From: Accumulibacter sp.
Lineage (GTDB): Bacteria; Pseudomonadota; Gammaproteobacteria; Burkholderiales; Rhodocyclaceae
DNA length: 64,000 bases
Direction: 5' to 3'
Assembly (NCBI RefSeq): GCF_036625195.1
Contig: NZ_JAZKUG010000001.1
Coordinates: forward strand, 3,720,001 to 3,784,000
The notes beneath the pieces were generated by a model that was not told the origin of the DNA, ran no database searches, and saw only the letters and a program-made list of their open reading frames with translations. Within the stretch, counting starts at the first letter, position 1. Every line of letters starts with the position of its first letter. The position numbers and the translations under genes were made by a program. Positions 41,383-49,304 of this stretch are shown here, piece by piece.

Positions 41383-42304
41383 TTTCGGGGCGGACGCGCC
41401 CGCGGCGCGCATTCCGCAGAAGCTGAAAGAGCACTACGGTATCGAGGTGTCCGCCAGTACGTGCTGGCCGATCGTCTTGCGGCATGCCGCGACGATCGAC
41501 GAGCGCCCGAAAGCGGCGGCAAAAATCCCGGCACGAGACGGCGTAGAGCAGTTGATCGGCGAGATCGATGGGAGCATGATTCCCGTCGTGGAGACGGCCG
41601 AATCGGACGACCAGAGCGCGAAAGTGGACCGCCGCAAGACCCGCCGGGTGGGCTGGAGGGAAGCGCGTTTGAGTCTGGTCCATGCGCCGGGCTCCGTCAC
41701 CCCGGTGTTCGGCGCCACCGTGGGCCCGCCCGACCAGGTCGGAGAGACGCTGTTGCGCACGGCGGTTCAGGCCGGACTGGGGCGTAAGACCAAGGTCCAT
41801 GCGGTCAGCGACGGCGCCGCATGGATTGCGGATCAGGTGAGTGAGCAATTCGGACTGCAAGGCCACTTTCTCGTCGATTTCTACCATGTCTGTGACTACC
41901 TGACGGCCGCAGGGGACACGATCGCCGGCACGGCGGCGAGGGCTTGGCTGGAAACGCAGAAGGATCGGCTGAAACAGAACCGCCTCCAGGACGTCGTCGA
42001 GGAACTGCAGCGATTCGTCGAGGACGACACCGTTCCCGATGCCAACGCCCCGGTGCGCGCGGCGCATCGCTATCTCACCAATCGCCCGGGGCAGTTCAAC
42101 TATCAAGACGCGCTCGTGGCCGGGCTGCCAATAGGGTCCGGCGAAATCGAAAGCGCACACCGTTACGTCATCCAGGACCGTCTCAAGCGGGCCGGCGCTT
42201 GGTGGAAACTGAAAAACGCCAAGCACATGCTGGCGCTGCGTGTCTGCCGTGCCAACCAGGAGTGGGACCGCTATTGGCAGTCCAGACGTCAACAGGCCGC
42301 CTGA
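41231..42304 (+). CDS. IS transposase, downstream frame (ORF B, catalytic part)
   Basis: From the A8 run the +1 frame reads NVYWQTRYGQIEVAEQVFRQ and on through SAEVVCRGCSEPLQRAIVDF, clearly continuing the transposase before the first possible internal start (GTG 41336). The catalytic regions follow: GEIDGSMIPVVETAE, VHAVSDGAAWIADQV, DFYHVCDYL, and GLPIGSGEIESAHRYVIQDR. The joined product would be about 450 residues, normal for the family. The protein of the second copy is identical from residue 41336 on. Confidence 0.9.
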   Translation, partial: NVYWQTRYGQIEVAEQVFRQGTRGPEIRPFTRSAEVVCRGCSEPLQRAIVDFGADAPAARIPQKLKEHYGIEVSASTCWPIVLRHAATIDERPKAAAKIPARDGVEQLIGEIDGSMIPVVETAESDDQSAKVDRRKTRRVGWREARLSLVHAPGSVTPVFGATVGPPDQVGETLLRTAVQAGLGRKTKVHAVSDGAAWIADQVSEQFGLQGHFLVDFYHVCDYLTAAGDTIAGTAARAWLETQKDRLKQNRLQDVVEELQRFVEDDTVPDANAPVRAAHRYLTNRPGQFNYQDALVAGLPIGSGEIESAHRYVIQDRLKRAGAWWKLKNAKHMLALRVCRANQEWDRYWQSRRQQAA

Positions 42305-42308
42305 TCCA

Positions 42309-42331
42309 CAGTCGCACTTCCGATTGCACCC
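42309..42331 (+). repeat. right terminal inverted repeat, IS copy 1
   Basis: 23 bp, perfect inverse of 40827-40849. Confidence 0.92.
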
Positions 42332-42354
42332 AAGCAGAAGACCTGAACGGCTGA
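42332..42354 (+). pseudogene. right target-site duplication and last codons of the interrupted histidine kinase
   Basis: AAGCAGAAG (42332-42340) is the second target copy. Joining the left flank to 42341 restores the reading E-A-E-D-L-N-G-stop, ending at 42354. Confidence 0.8.
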
Positions 42355-42382
42355 GCGGCCCATTTTTTGGTAAGCTTCGACG

Positions 42383-43153
42383 ATGCGCATCGTCCAGCTC
42401 TCCGATCTCCACTTGAGCAGCCAGCCGCTGTACGGCGTGGTCGATACGCTGAGCGCTCTCGATATGGCGTTGCAGCGTCTGACCGCGGGGCCGGCACTTG
42501 ATCTGTTGCTGCTCAGCGGCGATCTGACGAGTGGGGGGCGTAGCGAGGAGTACGCCTTGCTCCGTTCGCGGATCGCCGCGCTACCGTTTCCCAGCGCACT
42601 GCTGCCTGGCAACCATGACGATCGCGACAACCTGCGCGCAGCGTTCTGCGAGCAGGCCTGGACGCCGCCGCCGCTGTGCTGCCAGCGGATCGACCTCGAC
42701 GGCGGCACCCTGCTGCTGCTCGACTGCATCGTCCCGGGTGAGGAATGGGGTGAGGTGGCGGCGCCACAGATCGACTGGCTGGAAAGTGCGTGCCCGCGGC
42801 GTCGGCCTGTGCTGCTGGCACTGCACCATCCTCCCTTCAGCGTCGGCATCGAGGGAATGGACCGGATTCGCTGTCGCGGCGAGGCGTCGCTGGCGGCCTG
42901 GCTGGCACGGCACGATGAGGTCGAGGCACTGCTGTGCGGGCACGTCCATCGTTTCGTCAGCACCACTTTTGCTGGCCGGCCGGCGATCGTCGCGCCGTCG
43001 CCGGCGCACCAGATCGCCCTGCAGGATGGGCCATTGGCCTATACGCTCGAGCCCGGTGCTTGTCTGCTGCACGACTGGGTGCCTGGCCAGCGGCTGTGCA
43101 GCCACTACCTGCCGGTGGCGGTGAGCCCAACGCAGTGCTATAGCGACGGCTAG
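42383..43153 (+). CDS. CpdA-like metallophosphoesterase
   Basis: A 256-residue calcineurin-like phosphoesterase. All metal-binding motifs are present in order: QLSDLHLSSQP, LLSGDLTSGGRSEEY, LLPGNHDDRDN, LALHHPPFSVG and LLCGHVHRF. Length and motif spacing match CpdA-type 3',5'-cyclic-nucleotide phosphodiesterases, although the substrate cannot be proved from sequence. It starts 52 nt after IS copy 1, so its original promoter may lie within or beyond the interrupted kinase gene. Two cyclic-nucleotide-binding proteins are encoded elsewhere in the window. Confidence 0.9.
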   Translation: MRIVQLSDLHLSSQPLYGVVDTLSALDMALQRLTAGPALDLLLLSGDLTSGGRSEEYALLRSRIAALPFPSALLPGNHDDRDNLRAAFCEQAWTPPPLCCQRIDLDGGTLLLLDCIVPGEEWGEVAAPQIDWLESACPRRRPVLLALHHPPFSVGIEGMDRIRCRGEASLAAWLARHDEVEALLCGHVHRFVSTTFAGRPAIVAPSPAHQIALQDGPLAYTLEPGACLLHDWVPGQRLCSHYLPVAVSPTQCYSDG

Positions 43154-43224
43154 ACGGGTGTTGGCCGGCATCCGGCCCGCCCGCATCCGGGTTTGAACCA
43201 CCAACTGTCCTGGCGAGGTGGCCG

Positions 43225-44646
43225 ATGGGAAAGGAAGTGGCAGGCAACGGCTGCACGGCAGACGACTTCGCGCGTTTTCGACGGCGTCTGGGCGAAGAAA
43301 CGCGGCATGCGCACACGGCATACTTCCGTGGCGCATTCGCCAACGACGCGCTGGTTGCCGGCTTCGAGCTCGAGGCCTGGCTGATTGGCCAGGACCTCCT
43401 GCCGGTGCCGCGCAACGTGTCGTTCCTGGCGCGCCTGGACAATCCGCTGGTCGTACCGGAGCTGTCACGCTTCAACGTCGAAATCAATGGGACGCCGCAG
43501 CCGCTGCATGGGAGCGCACTTTCACGACTGGAGAGCGAGCTTGTCGCGACCTGGGAGCAGTGTCAGCGCGTTGCCGCCGCTGACGAGAGCGCCCTGCTTG
43601 CCATTGGCACCCTGCCGACGCTGCGTGAAGAGGACCTTTCACTCAGCAACATGTCGCCGGCGCGGCGTTACGAGGTGCTCAACGAGCAGATTCTCCGGCT
43701 GCGTGGCGGGAGCCCGTTGAGCCTCAACATCACCGGCATCGACACGCTGTCCACCATCCACAGCGACGTCATGCTGGAAGCGGCGACGACTTCCTTTCAG
43801 GTGCATCTGCAGGTGCCTGCCGGCGAGGCCGCGCGTGCTTACAATGCCTCGCTGATCCTGGCGGCGCCATTGGTCGCACTGGCTGCCAATTCACCTTTCC
43901 TTTTCGAGCGTGCGCTGTGGCACGAGACGCGTGTGCCGCTCTTCGAACAGGCTGTGGACTGCTGCGACCCGGGGTGCCCACAGCACATGCGGGTGACCTT
44001 TGGCTCCGGCTACCTGATCGCCGATCCAACCGCCTGTTTCGCCGAGAATCTCGCCAGCTATGCCGTCCTGCTGCCTTTCGAGATCGCCGGGCCGGTTGAG
44101 TCCTACGCGCACCTGCGCCTGCACAACGGCACGATCTGGCGCTGGAACCGAATGCTCATCGGCTTCGATGACAGGGGCCAACCGCACCTGCGCATTGAGC
44201 AGCGGGTGATGCCCGCCGGTCCGAGCATCGTGGACATGATTGCCAACGCGGCCTTCTACTACGGCACGGTCCTCATGCTGATGCGGCAGCCGCTGGCCCC
44301 CGAAGCGCAGATCTCCTTTGCCCAGGCCCGTGAGAACTTTTACCGCGCCGCTCGCTACGGGCTCGATGCGCAGCTGCTCTGGTTGGGTAGCCAGCGAGTG
44401 TCGGCTGGCGAACTGCTCGAGCAGCAGTTGCTGCCACTCGCGCGCGCCGGACTTGAGCGCCTCGATCTGTCCACTGCCGATGTCGCGCGTTACATGGAGG
44501 TGATCGCCGGCCGTCTGCGCAGCCGGCGCAACGGCGCCGCCTGGCAGTTGGCCCACCACGCGCGGCACCACGACTTTGCCCGGCTGACCGCCGACTATCT
44601 TGATCACCAGCGCCACCTCATGCCGGTGCATGAGTGGCCGATTTGA
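43225..44646 (+). CDS. GCS2-like carboxylate-amine ligase family protein
   Basis: A 473-residue protein related to glutamate-cysteine ligase family 2 (YbdK-type). It has the acidic start AGFELEAWLIGQDLLPVPRN in place of the usual VGVEEE, then LSRFNVEINGTPQPLHGSAL, NMSPARRYEVLNEQILRLRG, TSFQVHLQVP and MRVTFGSGYL. IRIEQR-like LRIEQRVMPAGPSIVDMIAN is typical of the nucleotide-binding part. The substrate is unknown. It is followed 12 nt later by an aspartoacylase-like hydrolase, a pairing that suggests one enzyme joins and the other removes an acyl or amino-acid group. Confidence 0.82.
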   Translation: MGKEVAGNGCTADDFARFRRRLGEETRHAHTAYFRGAFANDALVAGFELEAWLIGQDLLPVPRNVSFLARLDNPLVVPELSRFNVEINGTPQPLHGSALSRLESELVATWEQCQRVAAADESALLAIGTLPTLREEDLSLSNMSPARRYEVLNEQILRLRGGSPLSLNITGIDTLSTIHSDVMLEAATTSFQVHLQVPAGEAARAYNASLILAAPLVALAANSPFLFERALWHETRVPLFEQAVDCCDPGCPQHMRVTFGSGYLIADPTACFAENLASYAVLLPFEIAGPVESYAHLRLHNGTIWRWNRMLIGFDDRGQPHLRIEQRVMPAGPSIVDMIANAAFYYGTVLMLMRQPLAPEAQISFAQARENFYRAARYGLDAQLLWLGSQRVSAGELLEQQLLPLARAGLERLDLSTADVARYMEVIAGRLRSRRNGAAWQLAHHARHHDFARLTADYLDHQRHLMPVHEWPI

Positions 44647-44658
44647 GCTGCAAGCTTG

Positions 44659-45708
44659 ATGCTGACCATCCTCGATACCCTGCCCGAACGCTTTCTCGAT
44701 ACCCCCGCCAGCGAACTGCACCAGATCTTCGGTGGCCCGACACTGATCCACCTGCCCGGCCGACGGCAGCCCGCACTGTTCGTCTCGGTGCTGCTGCACG
44801 GTAACGAAGACAGCGGCGTCGTCGCCTTGCAGCGCCTGCTGCAGCGCAACGGCAGGCGAATGTTGCCGCGTGCGCTGTCGATCCTGATCGGCAATGTCGC
44901 CGCTGCGCGCAAGGGACTGCGCAGGCTCGACGGGCAACCCGACTACAACCGCGTCTGGCCCGGAGGGCACGCGCATCTCGACTCGCCCGAAGCCGCCAGC
45001 ATGGGCGAAGTGCATCGGCTGATGCGCGAACGAGGCGTTTTCGCCAGCATCGACATTCACAACAACACCGGCCTCAACCCGCACTATTGCGTCGTCAACC
45101 GGCTGGACCAGGCCGTCCTGCATCTGAGCCTGCTGTTCTCGCGCACGGTCGTCTGGTTCCGTGGCCTTGCCGGCACACAGACCACGTCGTTTTCGCCGCT
45201 CTGTCCGGCGTTGACGGTGGAATGTGGCAAGCCGGGCAGCGAGGCCAATGCCGAACACGCAGCACGTTTCGTCGAAGCGTGCCTGCACCTGTCGCAGTTT
45301 CCCTCGCATGACGTGCACGAACACGATATCGACCTCTATCACACGCTGGCCACCGTTCGCGTTCCCGCAGCGGTCTCCTTCGGCTTCGGCTTCGGCGCGT
45401 CGCGCACCGACATCGACTTCGACCCGCAGCTGGACCACATGAACTTCCGTTCGCTCGAGCCCGGAACCGTCTTCGGCCACACCCGGCTGCCGCTGCCGAT
45501 TGGCGTCATCGACGAAAGAGGCTGCGATGTGGCCAGCGAGTTCTTCAGCTGTGAGGAGGGTCGCATCACCCTGCAAAGGGCGGCGACCCCGGCCATGTTG
45601 ACCCTCGACGAGAAGGTGGTGCGTCAGGACTGCCTGTGCTACCTGATGGATCGCCTGCCACTTGCCAATCGGCAGCAGCACGGGCGCATGCTGGGCAGCG
45701 GCGCCTAG
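44659..45708 (+). CDS. succinylglutamate desuccinylase/aspartoacylase-family zinc hydrolase (M14)
   Basis: A 349-residue zinc hydrolase. The zinc ligands are in LLHGNEDSGV (HxxE) and in the later IDIHNNTGLN; the catalytic Glu is in LTVECGKPGSEAN. YNRVWPGG, with the substrate Arg/Asn, is conserved. Family members cleave N-acyl amino acids or peptide bonds. The ATG at 44659 is preferred over the TTG just before it. It follows the GCS2-like gene closely and converges on the PIN gene, sharing 4 nt with its 3' end. Confidence 0.87.
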   Translation: MLTILDTLPERFLDTPASELHQIFGGPTLIHLPGRRQPALFVSVLLHGNEDSGVVALQRLLQRNGRRMLPRALSILIGNVAAARKGLRRLDGQPDYNRVWPGGHAHLDSPEAASMGEVHRLMRERGVFASIDIHNNTGLNPHYCVVNRLDQAVLHLSLLFSRTVVWFRGLAGTQTTSFSPLCPALTVECGKPGSEANAEHAARFVEACLHLSQFPSHDVHEHDIDLYHTLATVRVPAAVSFGFGFGASRTDIDFDPQLDHMNFRSLEPGTVFGHTRLPLPIGVIDERGCDVASEFFSCEEGRITLQRAATPAMLTLDEKVVRQDCLCYLMDRLPLANRQQHGRMLGSGA

Positions 45709-46199
45709 CGCGCTCGTGCGTTCGGCCGCCTGTCGTCGCCAGCGCCGCTTTCCGCTTGCGGCGGGCAACCGGCCAACAGGATGCAGGCAGCTCTTGTGGT
45801 CAGGATCCGGAACGGCAGGCGCCGTCTACAGCGGCGATCCAGCTGCAACAGGCGCTGGTCGCGGGTGAGCAGCAGGTCCGCGCGACAGCGCCGGGCGAGG
45901 ACCAGGAATTTCTGATCGTCGGCGTCGCGGCACGTCGGCAGGGGATCATCCTCTTCCTGCTCGCCTGGATCCTCACAGGCGAGCGCGAAGCGGCGGTACT
46001 CGTCGAGCAGCGCCGACTGAGCCACGGCCGTCAGGCGAAAACGCGGATAGCTGCTCACCCGTTGCAGTTCAGCCAGGCAGTGGCGGTCGGTGAAGCACTG
46101 CAGCAGGCGGCTGTCGATTGCTGCCTGCAGGCTGCACAGGAACGGATCGCGAAAGTGCAGGAGGTCGAGAACGCTGTTGGTGTCGAGAACCGCGCGCAT
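45705..46199 (-). CDS. PIN-domain protein (COG1569 putative toxin)
   Basis: A 164-residue PIN-fold ribonuclease candidate. The four acidic positions are present: LDTNSVLDLL, RHCLAELQRV, CRDADDQKFL and LLTRDQRLLQ. The last ~35 residues are extra. The family is annotated as toxin of a toxin-antitoxin pair, but no small antitoxin gene is visible next to it. It starts 3 nt after the upstream FAD oxidoreductase and would be co-transcribed with it, which is unusual for a toxin-antitoxin operon. Confidence 0.85.
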   Translation of the reverse strand: MRAVLDTNSVLDLLHFRDPFLCSLQAAIDSRLLQCFTDRHCLAELQRVSSYPRFRLTAVAQSALLDEYRRFALACEDPGEQEEDDPLPTCRDADDQKFLVLARRCRADLLLTRDQRLLQLDRRCRRRLPFRILTTRAACILLAGCPPQAESGAGDDRRPNARAR

Positions 46200-46202
46200 G
46201 GC

Positions 46203-47336
46203 CTACCCGGGCTGCAGTTCGCCGACGACGTGCTCGGCGATCGCGAGGCAGGCGGTGAGGCCGGGGGACTCGATGCCGAACAGGTTCACCAGGCCAGGGA
46301 TGCCATGCTGTGGTGGCCCCTGGATCAGGAAGTCGGCAGCCGGCGCAGCGCGGCCAGCAAGCTTCGGCCGTACCCCGGAGTAGGCCGGCTGCAGGCTGCC
46401 TGCCGGCAGCCCGGGCCAGTAGCGGCGGACCTCCTTCTCGAAGGCGGCAGCGCGTTCGCGGCTGACGCTGTAGTCAAAGGCGCCGAGTCCACCTCCGGGC
46501 GGCGGGTCGGGCAGCCACTCGACGTCGGGCCCGAAACGCGCCTGCCCGGCGAGGTCGAGGGTCAGATGAATCCCCAGCCCGCCAGGTTCCGGCAGCGGGT
46601 ACACCAGTCGCGAAAACGGCGCGCGGCCCGCGAGGGCGCAGTAGTTGCCCTTGGCGTAGTGCATGACCGGCAACGCTGCGGGCGGAAAGCCGACCAGCGA
46701 CGCGGCCACGTCGGCAGCCCAGAGACCGGCGGCGTTGATCACCAGCGGGCAGCGCAGCCGCACTGTGTCGTTGCCCCCGCATTCGAGAACGATGGCGCCC
46801 GCTTCGATCACGCCACCGAGGAGTGGACTGCGGCAGGCAAGCACCGCCCCGGCGCGCTCGGCATCGCCGAGCAGCGCCAGCATCAGGCCGTGGCTGTCGA
46901 TGATGCCGGTGGACGGCGAGAGCAGGGCGGCGGTGCACGCCACTTCGGGCTCGAGAACGCGAGTCTCGGCGGCGCTGAGCCAGCGCAGGTCGTCGACGCC
47001 ATTGGCTTGGCCCTGTTCCAGCAGCGCCGCCAGCCTTCCCTCGTCGGCGCTGCTGGTCGCGACGATCAGCTTGCCGCAGCGGCGGTGGGCGATGGCATGC
47101 GAGCGGCAGAAGTCGTACAGCCGGCGCCGGCCAGCGGTGCACAGAGTCGCCTTGAGCGAGCCTCTGGGGTAGTAAAGCCCGGCGTGCATGACCTCGCTGT
47201 TGCGCGAACTCGTCTCGCGGCCGAAGCTGTCGTTCCGTTCGAGAATCAGTGTTTCGATTCCTCGCCGTGCCAGCTCACGCGCGCAGGCCAGGCCTGTGAC
47301 CCCGGCGCCGATGACCGCTGCGCCAATCCGTTCCAT
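46203..47336 (-). CDS. FAD-dependent oxidoreductase, L-2-hydroxyglutarate dehydrogenase type (LhgO/DAO family)
   Basis: A 377-residue flavoprotein. The FAD-binding GAGVTGLACARELARRG is at about residues 11-27, followed by ILERNDSFGRETSSRNSEVMHAG and YYPRGSLKATLC, the segment that marks L-2-hydroxyglutarate oxidase-like enzymes. HYAKGNYCAL and the C-terminal FGIESPGLTACLAIAEHV complete the pattern. I chose 47336 because GGAGAAG lies upstream; an ATG at 47363 would add nine residues. Downstream is the PIN gene. The substrate is probably a 2-hydroxy acid, but that is inference. Confidence 0.88.
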   Translation of the reverse strand: MERIGAAVIGAGVTGLACARELARRGIETLILERNDSFGRETSSRNSEVMHAGLYYPRGSLKATLCTAGRRRLYDFCRSHAIAHRRCGKLIVATSSADEGRLAALLEQGQANGVDDLRWLSAAETRVLEPEVACTAALLSPSTGIIDSHGLMLALLGDAERAGAVLACRSPLLGGVIEAGAIVLECGGNDTVRLRCPLVINAAGLWAADVAASLVGFPPAALPVMHYAKGNYCALAGRAPFSRLVYPLPEPGGLGIHLTLDLAGQARFGPDVEWLPDPPPGGGLGAFDYSVSRERAAAFEKEVRRYWPGLPAGSLQPAYSGVRPKLAGRAAPAADFLIQGPPQHGIPGLVNLFGIESPGLTACLAIAEHVVGELQPG

Positions 47337-47497
47337 CCAGACTTCTCCACGCGCAAAGCGCACATTGTATACGCCGCCGGGATCGAAGCCTGGGGTGCTG
47401 GCCGGGCGTGCAGGGCTTTGCCTCGGCCGGCATCAGTGGTTACACTGGCGATCATCATCCCCTTCCCGTCAAAGCGTCCCCCGTCGTATCGCCAGCC

Positions 47498-48076
47498 ATG
47501 CACAGCCAATCCCAACCGAGCCACGACGAGGTCATCGCCAGGACGCGGGATTGGCTCGAGCGCGCCGTGATCGGGCTCAACCTCTGTCCCTTTGCCAAGG
47601 GTGTTCACGCCAAGGGGCAGATCCGCTACGTCGTGAGCTCGGCAGCGAACGACGAGTCGCTGCTCGACGACCTGCAGCTGGAATTGCTCGCGCTCTGCGC
47701 GATCCCTGCCGACGAGGTCGACACGACGCTGCTGATCCATCCGTGGGCCTTGACCGACTTCGCCGACTTCCTGCGCTTCCTCGATCTGGTCGATGTCGTC
47801 CTGCAGACCCATCGCCTGCATGGCGTCCTGCAAGTGGCCAGCTTCCATCCCGACTACGTCTTCGCGGACTGCGCGGCCGAAGACATCACCAACCATACCA
47901 ACCGCTCACCGTTTCCGACGCTGCACCTGCTGCGCGAGGCCAGTCTTGACCGGGCGGTGACGGCTTTTCCCGAAGCGGCGATGATCTATGAGCGCAACCT
48001 GCAAACGCTGCGGCAGCTTGGTGCCGACGGCTGGCAGGCACTCGCAGCCGGGGTTTCACGAGCGGCCAAGGAGTAG
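47498..48076 (+). CDS. DUF1415 protein
   Basis: A 192-residue protein of the uncharacterised DUF1415 family, common in beta- and gammaproteobacteria. Conserved parts are TRDWLERAVIGLNLCPFAKG, DDTTLLIHPW-like VDTTLLIHPWALTDFADFLR, LQVASFHPDYVFAD, DITNHTNRSPFPTLHLLREA and IYERNLQTLRQLG. The Cys-Pro-Phe-Ala and His-Pro positions are invariant in the family. It lacks signal and membrane segments. It is closely followed by arfB (7 nt). Confidence 0.9.
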   Translation: MHSQSQPSHDEVIARTRDWLERAVIGLNLCPFAKGVHAKGQIRYVVSSAANDESLLDDLQLELLALCAIPADEVDTTLLIHPWALTDFADFLRFLDLVDVVLQTHRLHGVLQVASFHPDYVFADCAAEDITNHTNRSPFPTLHLLREASLDRAVTAFPEAAMIYERNLQTLRQLGADGWQALAAGVSRAAKE

Positions 48077-48083
48077 TCTGGCG

Positions 48084-48503
48084 ATGCCCGAGTTGCCGCT
48101 ACGCGTCGAAGTGCGCGCGGAGGAAGTCGAGATCACTGCCGTACGCGCGCAGGGTGCCGGCGGCCAGAACGTGAACAAGGTATCGAACGCGATCCATCTG
48201 CGTTTCGCCATCGCCACCTCGTCGTTGCCCGATGAGCTGAAACGGCGTTTACTGCTCTGGCGCGACCAACGAATCAGTGGCGACGGCGTGGTGATCATCA
48301 AGGCACAGGCCCACCGTAGCCTGGAGCGCAACCGGGACGATGCACTGTGCCGTCTGCGCGAACTGATCGCCCGCGCGGCTTCGGTCACGCCGCCGCGCCG
48401 ACCGACGCGGCCGACCAGCAGTTCACAGAAGCGGCGGCTGGACAGCAAGCGGCAGCGTGGCGCAGTGAAACTGCTGCGCGCGCGGGTCAGCGACGAGCGC
48501 TGA
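48084..48503 (+). CDS. arfB: alternative ribosome-rescue factor ArfB (peptidyl-tRNA hydrolase)
   Basis: A 139-residue release-factor-like protein that frees ribosomes stalled without a stop codon. The catalytic GGQ is in RAQGAGGQNVNKVSNAIHLR near residue 27. The protein lacks the codon-recognition domains of RF1/RF2 and ends in the basic, helical tail (SSSQKRRLDSKRQRGAVKLL) that enters the mRNA channel, as in YaeJ. The ATG at 48084 is 5 nt after the DUF1415 stop, so the two may be coupled. Confidence 0.94.
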   Translation: MPELPLRVEVRAEEVEITAVRAQGAGGQNVNKVSNAIHLRFAIATSSLPDELKRRLLLWRDQRISGDGVVIIKAQAHRSLERNRDDALCRLRELIARAASVTPPRRPTRPTSSSQKRRLDSKRQRGAVKLLRARVSDER

Positions 48504-48518
48504 GGAAGGGTAGAGGAG

Positions 48519-48665
48519 ATGCCGATGCCTGTGGCCGAGATGCTGCGCTTCGGGTTTGAGGAAATGCGCCCGGCGCAATGCCCAAATCGCAACGCCGTCC
48601 TCGGCTCGCACTCCACGGTGGCCGGGATAGATTTCCTCATGACCCCAGTTCCCGCCTCGCAGTAG
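48519..48665 (+). pseudogene. possible GNAT acetyltransferase remnant
   Basis: A 48-codon frame behind GAGGAG contains VAEMLRFGFEEM and NRNAVLG, weakly like the C-terminal acetyl-CoA-binding part of RimJ-type acetyltransferases, then unrelated sequence. It may also be a spurious small gene. Confidence 0.25.
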
Positions 48666-48685
48666 GCGGCAGGAGAGAAGGGACC

Positions 48686-49099
48686 ATGGCCTATCAGGAG
48701 AGCTTCGACATCCACAGCCGCGGTCGCGGCACCATCGAGATCACAGCCGAGGTGGGGCGCATTGCACGCGCTGCGGGGGTGCCTACCGGTATCGCGCACG
48801 TTTTCGTCCTGCACACCAGTTGCTCACTGCTGTTGACCGAGAACGCCGATCCATCGGTTCGCCGAGACCTGGAGACCCTGGCCGGGCGCTGGGCTCCCGA
48901 CGCCGATCCGGCGTATCAGCATGACTGCGAGGGTGACGACGACATGGCGGCACACGGGCGCAGCATCCTCGCCGGAGTGTCGGTGACGGTGCCGGTGAGC
49001 CATGGCGCACTGCGCCTGGGAACCTGGCAGGGAATCTATCTCTGGGAACACCGGACGGTCCCCCATCGGCGGCGGGTGGTGGTTACCGTCGTCGGCTGA
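48686..49099 (+). CDS. YjbQ-family protein (secondary thiamine-phosphate synthase)
   Basis: A 137-residue YjbQ/UPF0047 protein. Conserved features are GIAHVFVLHTSCSLLLTENA, DDMAAHGRSILAGVSVTVPV and LGTWQGIYLWEHR, with the His residues of the trimeric active site. Family members show weak thiamine-phosphate synthase activity, but the physiological role is uncertain. GGAGAGAAGGG lies just before the ATG. It is not near thiamine genes here. Confidence 0.93.
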   Translation: MAYQESFDIHSRGRGTIEITAEVGRIARAAGVPTGIAHVFVLHTSCSLLLTENADPSVRRDLETLAGRWAPDADPAYQHDCEGDDDMAAHGRSILAGVSVTVPVSHGALRLGTWQGIYLWEHRTVPHRRRVVVTVVG

Positions 49100-49304
49100 C
49101 CGGCCCCCCGGCGGCAGCGGGCCTGCCGGATTCTTGCTAGACTCGCTGCCGCGCAGTCCGCGCTCAGGCGAAAGGGCGGGTGACGCGGGCGACCGGCGGC
49201 AGCGATCATCCGTCACACCCTTACGCCCGGTGTTCGCCCTGATCGTGAATGACTGAGTATGGCCGCGCGGCCGCGGCGACCGCCAACACTTGAAAGGGGA
49301 CTCA

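Larger units (their letters stand above)
40827..42331 (+). mobile_element. ISKra4-family-like insertion sequence, copy 1
   Basis: A 1505-bp element with 23-bp perfect terminal inverted repeats (starting GGGTGCAATCGG; 40827-40849 and 42309-42331) and a 9-bp target duplication AAGCAGAAG on both sides. It carries two frames joined by an A8 slippery run. The transposase motifs (GEIDGSMIPV, VSDGAAWI, HFLVDFYHVCDYL, GSGEIESAH) fit ISKra4-type DDE enzymes. It interrupts the last codons of the kinase remnant. An inverted copy lies at 53045-54549; the only difference I noticed is C at 40932 against the equivalent G. The family name is from recognition; ISfinder would settle it. Confidence 0.92.
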
